DNA of 64,000 nucleotides from Aquabacter sp. L1I39 (lineage in GTDB: Bacteria; Pseudomonadota; Alphaproteobacteria; Rhizobiales; Xanthobacteraceae). The notes beneath the pieces were generated by a model, which was not told where the DNA came from, searched no databases, and saw only the letters and a program-made list of their open reading frames with translations. Shown in pieces: positions 43,607 through 53,214 of the stretch. The translations under genes and the position numbers were made by a program. Each line of letters starts with the position of its first letter. Position 1 is the stretch's first letter. The stretch lies in the NCBI RefSeq assembly GCF_017742835.1, contig NZ_CP072392.1, forward strand, positions 4,301,695 to 4,365,694, in the 5' to 3' direction.

Positions 43607-44374
43607 ATGCAGATCCAAGACCGCGTATTCCTCGTCACCGGCGCCGGCTCGGGCCTTGGCGCGTCGGTTGCCCGCGCGCTGGTGGAGGCGGGCGGCAAGG
43701 TGGTGGTGGTGGATGTGAACGCGGAGGCCGGCGCCGCTACCGTGGCATCGCTGGGCGACGCCGCCCGCTTCGCCCGCGCCGATGTCACCTCCGAGGCCGA
43801 CGGCGTGGCGGCGGTGAAGACCGCGCTCGACGCCTTCGGCCACTTGCATGGCCTGGTGAACTGCGCCGGCGTTGCCCCCGGCGAGAAGGTGGTGGGCCGC
43901 GAGGGGCCGCACCGGCTGGAGAGCTTCGCCCGCGCTGTGAGCATCAATCTCATCGGCACCTTCAACATGCTGCGCCTCGCCGCCGACGCCATCGTCAAGG
44001 AACAGCCGGACGAGAATGGCGAGCGCGGCGTGATCGTGAACACCGCTTCCATCGCCGCCTATGATGGGCAGGTGGGACAGGCGGCCTATGCGGCGTCCAA
44101 GGGCGGCGTCGCCGCGCTCACCTTGCCGGTGGCGCGGGAATTGGCGCGGTTCGGCGTGCGGGTGGTGACCATCGCGCCGGGCATCTTCGAGACCCCCATG
44201 ATGGCCGGCATGCCACAGGAGGTGCAGGATGCCCTGGGCAAGTCCGTGCCTTTCCCGCCGCGCCTCGGCCGGCCGCCGGAATTTGCCGCCTTGGTGCGGC
44301 ACATCTGCGAAAACACCATGCTGAACGGCGAAGTCATCCGGCTGGATGGCGCCCTGCGGATGCCGCCGCGCTGA
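43607..44374 (+). CDS. SDR family 3-hydroxyacyl-CoA dehydrogenase (type 2, HSD10-like)
   Basis: This 255-residue SDR matches the short-chain 3-hydroxyacyl-CoA/2-methyl-3-hydroxybutyryl-CoA dehydrogenase group: [15 protein letters not shown] at the N-terminus, [11 protein letters not shown], the catalytic [23 protein letters not shown] (long spacing, written here only to its key Ser and Tyr-x3-Lys) and [10 protein letters not shown] in the substrate loop. It oxidises a 3-hydroxyacyl-CoA with NAD+. It is the first gene of the operon followed by thiolase, acyl-CoA dehydrogenase and CoA-transferase. Confidence 0.88.
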   Translation: MQIQDRVFLVTGAGSGLGASVARALVEAGGKVVVVDVNAEAGAATVASLGDAARFARADVTSEADGVAAVKTALDAFGHLHGLVNCAGVAPGEKVVGREGPHRLESFARAVSINLIGTFNMLRLAADAIVKEQPDENGERGVIVNTASIAAYDGQVGQAAYAASKGGVAALTLPVARELARFGVRVVTIAPGIFETPMMAGMPQEVQDALGKSVPFPPRLGRPPEFAALVRHICENTMLNGEVIRLDGALRMPPR

Positions 44375-44398
44375 CAGCCAAGAGGGAGGATTGCGGAC

Positions 44399-45586
44399 AT
44401 GAGTGCTGATCCCATCGTCATCGTCGGGTCCGCCCGGACCCCCATGGGCGGCTTCCAGGGCGACCTGAAGGATGCCACCGCCCCCGAACTGGGCGCTGCC
44501 GCCATCGGCGCCGCCCTCGACCGCGCGGGCCTTTCCCGCGAGGCGGTGGAGGAAGTGGTGTTCGGCTGCGTGCTGCCCGCCGGCCAGGGCCAGGCACCGG
44601 CCCGCCAGGCGGCGCTCGGCGCCGGCCTGCCGCTCTCGGCGGGGGCCACCACCGTCAACAAGATGTGCGGCTCGGGCATGAAGGCGGCCATGCTGGCCCA
44701 TGACCTCATCCTCGCCGGCTCCGCCGATGTGGCGGTGGCGGGCGGCATGGAGAGCATGACCAACGCCCCCTATCTGCTGGACCGGGCGCGGGCGGGCCTG
44801 CGCATGGGCCACGGCCGTGTGCTCGACCACATGTTCCTGGACGGCCTGGAGGACGCCTATGACAAGGGCCGTCTCATGGGCACCTTCGCCGAGGATTGCG
44901 CCCAGAGCTACCAATTCACCCGCAAGGTGCAGGACGACTATGCCATCGCCTCGTTGGAGCGGGCGCAGAAGGCCATTACCGGCGGTGCCTTTGCCGGCGA
45001 GGTGGTGCCGGTGACGGTGAAGTCCGGCCGCACCGAGAAGGTGGTGGAGCAGGACGAGCAGCCGCTGAAGGCCAAGCTGGACAAGATCCCCACCTTGAAA
45101 CCCGCCTTCCGCGAAGGTGGCACGGTGACCGCCGCCAATTCCTCCTCCATCTCCGATGGCGCGGCGGCCTTGGTGCTGATGCGCCGCTCGGAAGCCGAAA
45201 AGCGCGGGCTCACGCCGCTTGCGGCCATAGTGGGCCATTCCACCCACGCCCAGGCGCCCAACCTCTTCCCCACCGCCCCCATCGGCGCCCTGCGCAAGCT
45301 CTCCGAGCGCACCGGCTGGGACCTGAAGGACGTGGACCTGTTCGAGGTGAACGAGGCCTTTGCCGTGGTGGCGCTGGCCGCCATGCATGACCTCGATTTG
45401 CCCCATGACAAGGTGAACGTGCATGGCGGCGCCTGCGCGCTCGGCCATCCCATCGGCGCTTCCGGCGCGCGGGTGATGGTGACGCTGCTCGCCGCTTTGC
45501 AGACCCATGGCCTCAAGCGCGGCATGGCCTCCTTGTGCATCGGCGGCGGCGAGGCCACCGCCGTCGCCATCGAGCGCCTGTCCTGA
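44399..45586 (+). CDS. thiolase (acetyl-CoA C-acyltransferase)
   Basis: This is a 395-residue thiolase. The acylated Cys is in [10 protein letters not shown] (about residue 90), the catalytic His in [16 protein letters not shown] (about 350) and the second Cys in LCIGGGEA (about 380). It cleaves a 3-ketoacyl-CoA with CoA. GGAGG precedes the ATG. It lies 24 bp after the SDR and 10 bp before the acyl-CoA dehydrogenase. Confidence 0.95.
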   Translation: MSADPIVIVGSARTPMGGFQGDLKDATAPELGAAAIGAALDRAGLSREAVEEVVFGCVLPAGQGQAPARQAALGAGLPLSAGATTVNKMCGSGMKAAMLAHDLILAGSADVAVAGGMESMTNAPYLLDRARAGLRMGHGRVLDHMFLDGLEDAYDKGRLMGTFAEDCAQSYQFTRKVQDDYAIASLERAQKAITGGAFAGEVVPVTVKSGRTEKVVEQDEQPLKAKLDKIPTLKPAFREGGTVTAANSSSISDGAAALVLMRRSEAEKRGLTPLAAIVGHSTHAQAPNLFPTAPIGALRKLSERTGWDLKDVDLFEVNEAFAVVALAAMHDLDLPHDKVNVHGGACALGHPIGASGARVMVTLLAALQTHGLKRGMASLCIGGGEATAVAIERLS

Positions 45587-45596
45587 GGACCGCCCC

Positions 45597-46724
45597 ATGA
45601 TCCTCAACGAGACCCAGGAACAGATCCGCGACGCCGCCCGCGCCTTTGCCCGCGAGCGCCTCGCCCCCACCGCCGCCGCGCGGGACAAGGCCCATGCCTT
45701 CCCCGCCGCCGAATTGAAGGAGATGGGGGAACTGGGCTTCCTCGGCATGCTCGTGCCGGAAGCCTATGGCGGCTCGGATGCCGGCGTGCTCGCTTATACG
45801 CTGGCGCTGGAAGAGATAGCGGTGGGCGACGGCGCCTGCTCCACCATCATGAGCGTGCACAGCTCGGTGGGCTGCATGCCCATCCTGAAGTTCGGGACGG
45901 ACGCGCAGAAGGAGCGCTTCCTGCCCAAGCTGGCCAGCGGCGAATGGATCGGCGGCTTTGCCCTCACCGAGCCGCAGGCCGGCTCTGACGCGGCCAATCT
46001 GCGCACCCGCGCCCGCCGCGATGGCGACCATTATGTGTTGAACGGCGCCAAGCAGTTCATCACCTCCGGCAAGAACGGGCAGGTGGTGATCGTGTTCGCG
46101 GTGACCGATCCGGACGCGGGCAAGAAGGGCATCTCCGCCTTCATCGTGCCCACCGACACCCCCGGCTATGAGGTGGTGCGGGTGGAGGAGAAGCTCGGTC
46201 AGCACGCCTCCGACACCTGCCAGCTCGCCTTCACCGACATGCGCATCCCGGCGGACCTGCGTCTTGGTGCGGAAGGGGAGGGGCTGAAGATCGCGCTCTC
46301 CAATCTGGAGGGCGGGCGCATCGGCATCGCCGCGCAATCCGTGGGCATGGCCCAGGCCGCCTTCGAGGCGGCGCGCGACTATGCCCGGCAGCGCGTCACC
46401 TTCGGCAAGCCCATCATCGAGCATCAGGCCATCGCCTTCCGCCTCGCGGACATGGCGACCAAGATCGCCGCCGCCCGCCAGATGGTGCTGCACGCCGCCG
46501 AACTGCGGGAGGCCGGCCGTCCCTGCCTGACGGAAGCCTCCATGGCCAAGCTGCTGGCCTCCGAGACCGCCGAGGCGGTCTGCTCGGCGGCGATCCAGAT
46601 CCATGGCGGCTACGGTTATCTGGCCGATTTCCCGGTGGAGCGCATCTATCGGGACGTGCGGGTGTGCCAGATCTATGAGGGAACCAGCGACGTGCAACGC
46701 ATCGTCATCGCCCGCTCCTTGTGA
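45597..46724 (+). CDS. acyl-CoA dehydrogenase (short/branched-chain type)
   Basis: This is a 375-residue FAD-dependent acyl-CoA dehydrogenase introducing the 2,3-double bond. [13 protein letters not shown] and the C-terminal QIHGGYGYL and catalytic-Glu [15 protein letters not shown] blocks are intact. The catalytic Glu position is that of short-chain/isovaleryl-like enzymes. The ATG at 45597 has GAGGA upstream and overlaps no coding sequence of the thiolase. Confidence 0.94.
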   Translation: MILNETQEQIRDAARAFARERLAPTAAARDKAHAFPAAELKEMGELGFLGMLVPEAYGGSDAGVLAYTLALEEIAVGDGACSTIMSVHSSVGCMPILKFGTDAQKERFLPKLASGEWIGGFALTEPQAGSDAANLRTRARRDGDHYVLNGAKQFITSGKNGQVVIVFAVTDPDAGKKGISAFIVPTDTPGYEVVRVEEKLGQHASDTCQLAFTDMRIPADLRLGAEGEGLKIALSNLEGGRIGIAAQSVGMAQAAFEAARDYARQRVTFGKPIIEHQAIAFRLADMATKIAAARQMVLHAAELREAGRPCLTEASMAKLLASETAEAVCSAAIQIHGGYGYLADFPVERIYRDVRVCQIYEGTSDVQRIVIARSL

Positions 46725-46781
46725 GCGCGGGAGATCAAAATAACCGGCACGCAAGGGGCCGGATCGGGGGGGGAGACCATC

Positions 46782-47936
46782 ATGATGGAGGCACAGGCGC
46801 CGCGCGGCCCTTTGAGCGGCGTGCGGGTGGTGGACATGTCGCGCCTCGCGCCCGGCCCCTATTGCACCATGCTGCTGGCGGATCTGGGCGCCGAGGTGAT
46901 CGTGGTGGGTGGCGGACGCGCGGGGGTGGCGATTCCCGTCTTCTCCCGCGGCAAGCGGCACATCTCGCTGGACCTGAAGACCGCGGCCGGCCGCACCGCG
47001 CTCCAGGCGCTGGTGACGACGGCCGATGTGTTCGTGGAAGGCTTCCGCCCCGGCGTCGCGGCGCGGCTCGGGGCGGGTTATGAGGAACTGTCCGCCCTCA
47101 ATCCCCGACTCGTCTATTGCGCCTTGACCGGCTATGGCCAGGACGGGCCGCGGGCGCAGGAGGCGGGGCACGACATCAATTATGTCTCCCTCACCGGCGT
47201 GCTCGGCGCCATGGGCCCTGTGGATCGCCCGCCTTTGGTGCCGCTCAACCTGGTGGCGGATTTCGCGGGTGGCAGCCTCGTGGCGGCGTTGGGCATTGTT
47301 TCAGCGCTCTATGAGGCGCGCGCCTCCGGCCAGGGGCAGTTCATCGACGCGGCCATGATCGACGGCTCGCTCTCCCTCATGGCCATGCATCTGCCGCTCT
47401 GGGGCTCGCCCCACATGCCGGCGCGCGGCGAGGGGCTGCTGGCGGGCTCCAAGCCCTTCTACCGCACCTATGCCTGCGCCGACGGGCGCCATGTGGCGGT
47501 GGGCGCGCTGGAGCGCGGCTTCTTCGAGCAGCTTTGGCGCACCCTCGATCTGGGCGAGGTGCCCGATCACATGTCCCGCGCCAACTGGCCGGGCATTGAG
47601 GAGAGTCTGACCCGCACCTTCGCATCCCAGCCGCGCGACCATTGGGCGGCCCTGTTTGCGGGCGTGGATGCGTGCGTGACCCCCGTGCTGGCGCCGGGCG
47701 AGATCTGGTCCGACCCGCAGGTGAAGGCCCGCCATCCCGACAGTGCGGCGGACAAGGTACCCGCCGTGCCGCGCCTCTCCCGCACCCCTTCGGTTGCGCG
47801 GGACACCGACTTCACCGACCGCACGGCGGAAGTCCTCGCCGAGGCCGGGCTGGATGCGGACGCCATCGCCGCCGCTCTGCCGCCCGCCGATGCCGGCCGC
47901 TCCGGCCTCGACTGGCCGCCGAAGCTGCGGCCCTGA
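46782..47936 (+). CDS. CaiB/BaiF family protein, alpha-methylacyl-CoA racemase-like
   Basis: This is a 384-residue class III CoA-transferase superfamily member. The catalytic pair of alpha-methylacyl-CoA racemases is present: His130 in EAGHDINY and Asp160 in LVADFAGGS, with the RLAPGPYCTMLLADLGAEV N-terminal block. It should epimerise 2-methyl-branched acyl-CoA esters so the dehydrogenase can use them. A G8 tract (46766-46773) forms part of its ribosome-binding region. It closes the acyl-CoA operon. Confidence 0.88.
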   Translation: MMEAQAPRGPLSGVRVVDMSRLAPGPYCTMLLADLGAEVIVVGGGRAGVAIPVFSRGKRHISLDLKTAAGRTALQALVTTADVFVEGFRPGVAARLGAGYEELSALNPRLVYCALTGYGQDGPRAQEAGHDINYVSLTGVLGAMGPVDRPPLVPLNLVADFAGGSLVAALGIVSALYEARASGQGQFIDAAMIDGSLSLMAMHLPLWGSPHMPARGEGLLAGSKPFYRTYACADGRHVAVGALERGFFEQLWRTLDLGEVPDHMSRANWPGIEESLTRTFASQPRDHWAALFAGVDACVTPVLAPGEIWSDPQVKARHPDSAADKVPAVPRLSRTPSVARDTDFTDRTAEVLAEAGLDADAIAAALPPADAGRSGLDWPPKLRP

Positions 47937-47943
47937 GACAAAA

Positions 47944-47971
47944 AGGCCGCCGGGCGCGAACCCGGCGGTCT
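47944..47971. terminator. bidirectional terminator between CoA-transferase and serA
   Basis: An 11-bp stem (47944-47954 with 47961-47971, one G-U pair) with CGCGAA loop lies between convergent stops. On the minus strand it is followed by a run of five T, so it is a canonical terminator for serA. Confidence 0.75.
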
Positions 47972-47992
47972 CTCATTGTCCGTGTAAGTCGG

Positions 47993-49579
47993 TCAGAAGG
48001 TGACCTGCTTGACCTGGTTCACCTGCGGCAGCGCCTGCACCTTGGCGATCAGCTCCGCCGGCACCACGCCGTCCACCGCCACGAGGGCGATGGCATCGCC
48101 CCCCTCATGGTCGCGGCCGAGGGCGAAGGTGGCGATGTTCACGCCGGCATCGCCGAGCAGGCTGGCGAAGCGGCCGATGAAGCCGGGCTTGTCCGCATTG
48201 GTCACATAGATCATGGCCGGGGCGAAGCCCGCATCCACCTTGATGCCCTTGATGTTGACGATGCGCGGATGGCCGTCCGCGAACACCGTGCCGGACACGG
48301 AGCGCTCATAGGTGTCGGTCACCACGGTCAGGGTGATCAGGCTGTCATAGTCGCCCTCGGCGGCGCGGGTGGTCTCCTCCACCACGATGCCGCGCTCCTT
48401 GGCGACGGAGGGCGCGGAAACCACGTTCACGTCGGCGAGCGCCGGACGCAGCAGGCCCGCCACCGCCGCGCTGGTCAGCGCCTTCACCTTGAGATCCGCC
48501 ACCGCGCCCTCATAGGTGATGCGGATGGTCTTGATGTCGGTCTCGGTGAGCTGGCCGGCGAACGAGCCGAGCTTTTCCGCCAGTTCCACGAAGGGCTTCA
48601 GCTTGGGGGCTTCCTCGGCGGTGATGGAGGGGAAGTTCACCGCATTGGAGATGGCGCCGGAGAGCAGATAGTCGCTCATCTGCTCAGCCACCTGGAGGGC
48701 CACATTCTCCTGCGCCTCGGTGGTGGCGGCGCCCAGATGCGGCGTGCACACCACATTGGGATGGCCGAACAGGGGATTGTTGACCGCCGGCTCTTCCACG
48801 AACACGTCGAAGGCCGCGCCCGCCACATGGCCGCTATCCAGCGCGGCGCGCAGGGCCGCCTCGTCCACCAGGCCGCCACGGGCGCAATTGATGATGCGCA
48901 CGCCCTTCTTGGTGCGGGCGAGATTTTCGGCCGAGAGGATGTTCTTGGTCTTCTCGGTCAGAGGCGTGTGCAGGGTGATGACATCGGCGCGGGCGAGCAG
49001 GTCATCCAGCTCCACCTTCTCGACGCCGAGGTCGAGGGCGCGCTCGGGGGACAGGAAGGGATCGAACGCGATCACCTTCATCTTCAGGCCGACGCCGCGC
49101 TCGGCGACGATGGAACCGATATTGCCGCAGCCGATGATGCCGAGCGTCTTGCCCGTCAGCTCGACGCCCATGAAGCGGTTCTTCTCCCACTTGCCGGCCT
49201 GGGTGGAGGCGTCGGCGGCGGGGATCTGGCGGGCGAGCGCGAACATCATGGCGATGGCGTGCTCGGCGGTGGTGATGGAATTGCCGAACGGCGTGTTCAT
49301 CACGATCACGCCCTTGGCGGTGGCGGCCGGGATGTCCACATTGTCGACGCCGATGCCGGCGCGGCCGATCACCTTGAGGCGGGTGGCCCTTTCCAGGATC
49401 TTCGGGGTGACCTTGGTGGCCGAGCGGATGGCGAGGCCGTCATAATTGCCGATGACTTCGGCCAGCTTGTCCTTGTCCTTGCCGAGGTCGGGCTGGAAAT
49501 CCACCTCGATGCCGCGATCCTTGAAGATCTGGACGGCGGCGTCGGACAGCTTGTCGGAAATGAGAACGCGGGGGGCCAT
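47993..49579 (-). CDS. serA: phosphoglycerate dehydrogenase
   Basis: This is the 528-residue long-form 3-phosphoglycerate dehydrogenase, the first committed step of serine synthesis. The catalytic/NAD domain has GIIGCGNIGSIVAERG, the Arg in CARGGLVDE, the Glu in FVEEPA and the His in CTPHLGAAT. An intervening domain and a C-terminal ACT domain (GFIGRFASLLGDAGVNIATFAL, about residues 455-528) follow and suggest serine feedback. It lies downstream of serC across a 248-bp hairpin-rich gap. Confidence 0.97.
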   Translation of the reverse strand: MAPRVLISDKLSDAAVQIFKDRGIEVDFQPDLGKDKDKLAEVIGNYDGLAIRSATKVTPKILERATRLKVIGRAGIGVDNVDIPAATAKGVIVMNTPFGNSITTAEHAIAMMFALARQIPAADASTQAGKWEKNRFMGVELTGKTLGIIGCGNIGSIVAERGVGLKMKVIAFDPFLSPERALDLGVEKVELDDLLARADVITLHTPLTEKTKNILSAENLARTKKGVRIINCARGGLVDEAALRAALDSGHVAGAAFDVFVEEPAVNNPLFGHPNVVCTPHLGAATTEAQENVALQVAEQMSDYLLSGAISNAVNFPSITAEEAPKLKPFVELAEKLGSFAGQLTETDIKTIRITYEGAVADLKVKALTSAAVAGLLRPALADVNVVSAPSVAKERGIVVEETTRAAEGDYDSLITLTVVTDTYERSVSGTVFADGHPRIVNIKGIKVDAGFAPAMIYVTNADKPGFIGRFASLLGDAGVNIATFALGRDHEGGDAIALVAVDGVVPAELIAKVQALPQVNQVKQVTF

Positions 49580-49643
49580 GGTGGGGCTCCGGAATGGGAT
49601 TGCGCGAGCGGCCGCAGCGCTCGTGCGCGCAGGCCGGGCTGTC

Positions 49644-49692
49644 TAGAGCGCGATCCGATCAGATTGAATCAATCTGATCGGCGCATGCTCTA
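49644..49692. repeat. palindromic intergenic hairpin between serC and serA
   Basis: A near-complete hairpin: perfect 13-bp arms (49655-49667 and 49669-49681) around one central base, with outer arms TAGAGC (49644-49649) and GCTCTA (49687-49692). It looks like one of the short AGAGC-bounded intergenic palindromes common in Hyphomicrobiales. Confidence 0.7.
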
Positions 49693-49694
49693 AG

Positions 49695-49807
49695 CCCTCT
49701 CCCGCTTGCGGGGGAGGGTTGGGAGGGGGAAGGACGCGATGATGCGGCGGGGCGCCTGAGGGGAACACACGCCCCCTCCCCAGCCCTCCCCCGCAAGCGG
49801 GAGAGGG
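49695..49807. repeat. long inverted repeat (CCCTCTCCCGC family) between serC and serA
   Basis: Arms of about 35 bp (49695-49729 and 49772-49807) are near-perfect reverse complements, separated by 42 bp. Each arm contains a smaller CCCTCTCCCGC/GCGGGGGAGGG hairpin. This type of paired element is widespread between genes in proteobacteria and could act as a processing or partial termination site within serC-serA. Confidence 0.75.
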
Positions 49808-49827
49808 GAAACGCGCGGGCGGGCCCG

Positions 49828-51003
49828 TCAGGCCGCCTTGGTCAGGGACGCCTTGGCCACCCCATAGGCCCAGTCGAGCCAGTGGGTGAGCGCTTCCACG
49901 TCCGAGGCCTCCACCGTGGCGCCGCACCAGATGCGCAGGCCAGGAGGGGCGTCGCGATAGGCGCCGATGTCATAGGCGATGCCGCCCTTTTCCAGGCCGG
50001 AGGCGATGGCCTTGGCAAAGGCCGCCTGCGCGTCGGCGGGCAGGCCGGTCACGTCCGGGTCCACCACCTTCAGGCAGACGGAGGTGTTGGAACGGGTAAC
50101 CGGGTCCTTGGCCAGGAAGTCCACCCAAGCGGTGCGGTGCACCCACTGGGCGATGGCCTCGAAATTGCGGTTAGACCGCTCCTTCAGGCCGGCAAGGCCG
50201 CCGACCGACTGGGCCCAGCGCAGGGCGTCGATATAGTCTTCCACGCACAGCATGGAGGGCGTGTTGATGGTCTCGCCCTCGAAGATGCCTTCGATCAGCC
50301 TGCCACCCTTGGTGAGCCGGAAGATCTTCGGCAGCGGCCAGGCCGGCTTATAGCTCTCAAGCCGCGCCACGGCGCGGGGCGAGAGGATGAGCATGCCGTG
50401 CGCCGCTTCGCCGCCCAGCACCTTCTGCCAGGAGAAGGTCACCACATCGAGCTTGGAGAAGTCGAGCGCCTGGGCGAAAGCGGCGGAGGTCGCGTCGCAG
50501 ATGGTCAGGCCCTGACGGTCGGCCGGGATCCAGTCCGCATCCGGCACCATGACGCCGGAGGTGGTGCCATTCCAGGTGAAGACCACGTCATGGCTGAAAT
50601 CGACCTGGGAGAGGTCGGGCAGTTCGCCATAGGGGGCGTTCAGCAGGCGGGCATCGGCGAGCTTCAACTGCTTGACGACGTCCGTCACCCAGCCTTCGCC
50701 GAAGGATTCCCAGGCCAGCATGTCGACGGGACGCTCGCCCAAGAGTGACCACAGCGCCATCTCCACAGCGCCGGTGTCGGAGGCGGGCACGATGCCGATG
50801 CGATAGTCGGCGGGGACGTCCAGCACGTCGCGGGTGAGGTCGATGGCTTCCTTCAGCTTGACCTTGCCCACCTTGGCCCGGTGGGAACGGCCGAGCGGCG
50901 CGTCGCGCAGCGCATCGAGAGTCCAGCCGGGGCGCTTGGCGCAGGGGCCGGACGAGAAATTGGGATTCTCCGGACGGTGGGCCGGGGCATCATGCATCGT
51001 CAT
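49828..51003 (-). CDS. serC: phosphoserine transaminase
   Basis: This is a 391-residue PLP aminotransferase (class V fold), the alphaproteobacterial-type SerC that converts 3-phosphohydroxypyruvate to phosphoserine. [12 protein letters not shown] at the N-terminus and the PLP Lys in [15 protein letters not shown] are diagnostic. The ATG at 51003 is chosen because AAGGA (complement of 51012-51016) is 8 nt upstream. The ATGs at 51012 and further out fall inside the leader hairpins. serA follows on the same strand. Confidence 0.95.
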   Translation of the reverse strand: MTMHDAPAHRPENPNFSSGPCAKRPGWTLDALRDAPLGRSHRAKVGKVKLKEAIDLTRDVLDVPADYRIGIVPASDTGAVEMALWSLLGERPVDMLAWESFGEGWVTDVVKQLKLADARLLNAPYGELPDLSQVDFSHDVVFTWNGTTSGVMVPDADWIPADRQGLTICDATSAAFAQALDFSKLDVVTFSWQKVLGGEAAHGMLILSPRAVARLESYKPAWPLPKIFRLTKGGRLIEGIFEGETINTPSMLCVEDYIDALRWAQSVGGLAGLKERSNRNFEAIAQWVHRTAWVDFLAKDPVTRSNTSVCLKVVDPDVTGLPADAQAAFAKAIASGLEKGGIAYDIGAYRDAPPGLRIWCGATVEASDVEALTHWLDWAYGVAKASLTKAA

Positions 51004-51008
51004 GTGAT

Positions 51009-51045
51009 CCATCCTTACAGATGGGCGCCTCCCGTTGGGGGGAGG
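51009..51045 (-). promoter_or_regulatory. structured serC 5' leader (candidate serC RNA motif)
   Basis: Two adjacent hairpins are visible: one with 5-bp stem (51009-51013 with 51020-51024) and 6-nt loop, one with 6-bp stem (51028-51033 with 51040-51045) and 6-nt loop. In the transcript, the first one holds the serC ribosome-binding AAGGA in its loop and 3' stem. Position before a serC-serA operon in an alphaproteobacterium matches the serC RNA motif found by comparative genomics; a covariance match was not tested. Confidence 0.6.
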
Positions 51046-51162
51046 TGTCCCGCCAATGGGGATAGGCCCGTTAAGGCGCCGATGCAAGGGTCAGTTGCAC
51101 AGCTTGGCGTCACAGGATCGCGAAAACGCCTGCGCTTTGGGCAAGCGCGGTTCGGCGTGGCG

Positions 51163-51813
51163 TCAGCGCCCTTCCGCGTGTCGCTCGAAGAAACGGATGT
51201 CCTCGATCAGGATGTCTCGCAGGTCCGCCTTCAAGGCTTCGTCGGCCTCCACGGCCTGACGTTCCTCCGAGGGAGCTGTCACGTTCAACCGCTCCTCGCT
51301 CGCCAAAGGATGCCCGATGGCCGCGGATAGCCGCGCTATGGCCGAGGCGCGATTGCGATAGTCTCCCAGGATGTCGAACCGTCCCATGTCGAAGCCGCCA
51401 AAATAGGAGAAGGAATAGAGGCTCCGCACCAGCGGCAAGCGGGCGAAGTCCCGAATGGTCAGTGCTTCGCGCATGAAGTAGTCATGCAGCGGATTGCCCT
51501 CGGCGCGGAATGTCTTCCAGAAGAAGTAGATGGAGATGATGTTGTCTACCGGAGGGCGCAGCAGGGCGAAGAGAATATCTTCTTGATCGATCCGGAACCG
51601 GCCGGGATGATAGTGGCCGTGCGTGCAGGCGGTGTCTTCCGGCGGCCGAAAGAGGCCCGCCACGCTGCGCGCCGGGTCGAGGTTGCGCAGGGAGGCCGGA
51701 TTCATGGGCCCGTCGTCATATTGCAGGTGCAGACGCTCGCCAAATGCCTCGGCGAGCGAATGGCGCAGAGCGGTGCCGCCGGCTTTGGCGACATGAACGG
51801 AAAACAGATGCAT
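51163..51813 (-). CDS. sulfotransferase family protein
   Basis: This 216-residue protein resembles PAPS-dependent sulfotransferases. The N-terminal phosphosulfate loop reads HVAKAGGTALRHSL (residues 7-20), and a 3'-phosphate-type segment LLRPPVDNIISIYFFW lies near 85-100. It is short, and the region between them carries a THGHYH block often seen in bacterial sulfotransferases of surface glycans. Base composition is slightly lower in GC than in its neighbours, compatible with transfer. The acceptor is unknown. It is a single gene between serC and the helicase. Confidence 0.75.
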   Translation of the reverse strand: MHLFSVHVAKAGGTALRHSLAEAFGERLHLQYDDGPMNPASLRNLDPARSVAGLFRPPEDTACTHGHYHPGRFRIDQEDILFALLRPPVDNIISIYFFWKTFRAEGNPLHDYFMREALTIRDFARLPLVRSLYSFSYFGGFDMGRFDILGDYRNRASAIARLSAAIGHPLASEERLNVTAPSEERQAVEADEALKADLRDILIEDIRFFERHAEGR

Positions 51814-51879
51814 GCGGCTTGATCGCCTCTGGCAAGAGCACGCTTCATAATATGGCCGGCGGGTGGCGCATAGCCGACC

Positions 51880-53214
51880 TTAATCTCTCGACGCATTCCC
51901 ATCTGGCGTGAGGGATGGCGCGATCTGATAGTCCCGCTCGAACGCGGCCATGAACTGCGCCACCCGCCGGTCGTGGCGGATGTCGGAGCGGCGCAGCGGG
52001 CGGGCGAGGGACAGGCCCTCCAGGGAGCGGGCGCGGGAGAGGGCCACATAGGCCTGGCCCGCCGCGAAGGCGCCGCTGTCGAAGTCGAGGCGCACGTCTT
52101 CCAGCGTCAGGCCCTGGGCCTTGTGCATGGTCATGGCCCAGGCGGGAACGAGCGGCAATTGGGTATAGGCCCCCACCACCTGCGCCTCGATGCGGCCGGT
52201 GCGCTCGTCCCAGCCATAGCGGATGCGCTCCCAGGTGAAGCTCTCAATCTCCACCGCCGGACCGGAATCCAGTCGCACCAAGGCGCTGTGGGCGCCGATG
52301 GACAGCACCGTGCCCACAGAGCCGTTCACCCAGCGCCGGGCCGGATCGTTGCGCAGCGCCATCACCCGCGCGCCGGCCTTCAGGACGAGGCGCTCGGGCA
52401 CGGGCAAGCGGTCCCCCTCCAGGCCGAACTCGCCCTTCAGCGCGCCCTCGAAGGCGCGCGGCTCGCCCGCGAGCGCCGCAAGGCCACGCTGGTTATAGGC
52501 TTCGGCCCGCGCATTGGTGGGGGTGAGAATGACCGGCAGCACGCCGGGCCGATGGGGCCGCATGCAGGCCTCGTTCAGCACCTCCACTGCTTCGGCGAGC
52601 CCCACCCCCCGGCGAATATCGCCCAGCACCCGCACGAAGTCCTGGTCCGACTGGCGGTGCACGATGGTGAAGGGCACGCCGGCCACGTCCTGGTCCATCA
52701 GGCACTTGGCGTCGAAGGCGAAGGGACCCTCATAGCCCATGTAGGAGAGCATTTCCTGCTCGGCCATGGGCACCACGGGGGGGAGTTGCAGGAAGTCGCC
52801 CACCAGCACCATCTGGACGCCGCCAAAGGGGCGGGGATCGTCGCGGGAGAGGCGCAGTGCCTGGTCGACCGTGTCCAAGAGGTCCGCCCGCACCATGGAG
52901 ATCTCGTCGATCACCAGCCGGTCGAGCTTCTTCAGGAGCCGGCGCACCTGGGCGCGCGGCTTGATCTCGTCCGGGTTGAGGATGCGCGGGGGAATGCCGA
53001 AGAAGGAATGGATGGTCTGGCCGCCCAGATGCAGGGCAGCCACCCCCGTGGGGGCCAGGAACACCTGGCGCCCCCGCGCATGTTTGCGCAATTCGTGCAG
53101 GAAGGTCGTCTTGCCCGTTCCCGCACCGCCCAGCACCATGATGACGTTGGCGCCGGCCTCCATATGGTCCAGCGCCGCCGCGGTGCCGAGGCTGCGTTGC
53201 GCCGGAACGCTCAC
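51880..53214 (-). CDS. Pif1/RecD-like SF1B helicase
   Basis: This is a 444-residue AAA helicase. Motif I GGAGTGKTTF is near residue 27, motif II LVIDEISMV near 95, motif III LVGDFLQLPPV, and the C-terminal motifs MTMHKAQGLTLEDV and YVALSRARSLEGL are intact. Family members unwind DNA 5'-3'. The GTG at 53214 overlaps the adenosine-kinase stop as GTGA. A longer open frame upstream lies wholly inside the kinase and is not coding. The coupling to a nucleoside kinase is unusual. Confidence 0.88.
   Translation of the reverse strand: MSVPAQRSLGTAAALDHMEAGANVIMVLGGAGTGKTTFLHELRKHARGRQVFLAPTGVAALHLGGQTIHSFFGIPPRILNPDEIKPRAQVRRLLKKLDRLVIDEISMVRADLLDTVDQALRLSRDDPRPFGGVQMVLVGDFLQLPPVVPMAEQEMLSYMGYEGPFAFDAKCLMDQDVAGVPFTIVHRQSDQDFVRVLGDIRRGVGLAEAVEVLNEACMRPHRPGVLPVILTPTNARAEAYNQRGLAALAGEPRAFEGALKGEFGLEGDRLPVPERLVLKAGARVMALRNDPARRWVNGSVGTVLSIGAHSALVRLDSGPAVEIESFTWERIRYGWDERTGRIEAQVVGAYTQLPLVPAWAMTMHKAQGLTLEDVRLDFDSGAFAAGQAYVALSRARSLEGLSLARPLRRSDIRHDRRVAQFMAAFERDYQIAPSLTPDGNASRD

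Noticed and set aside
43457..45748. A 763-codon open frame on the minus strand
   Set aside because: It is antisense to the SDR, thiolase and acyl-CoA dehydrogenase genes, which carry intact catalytic motifs.
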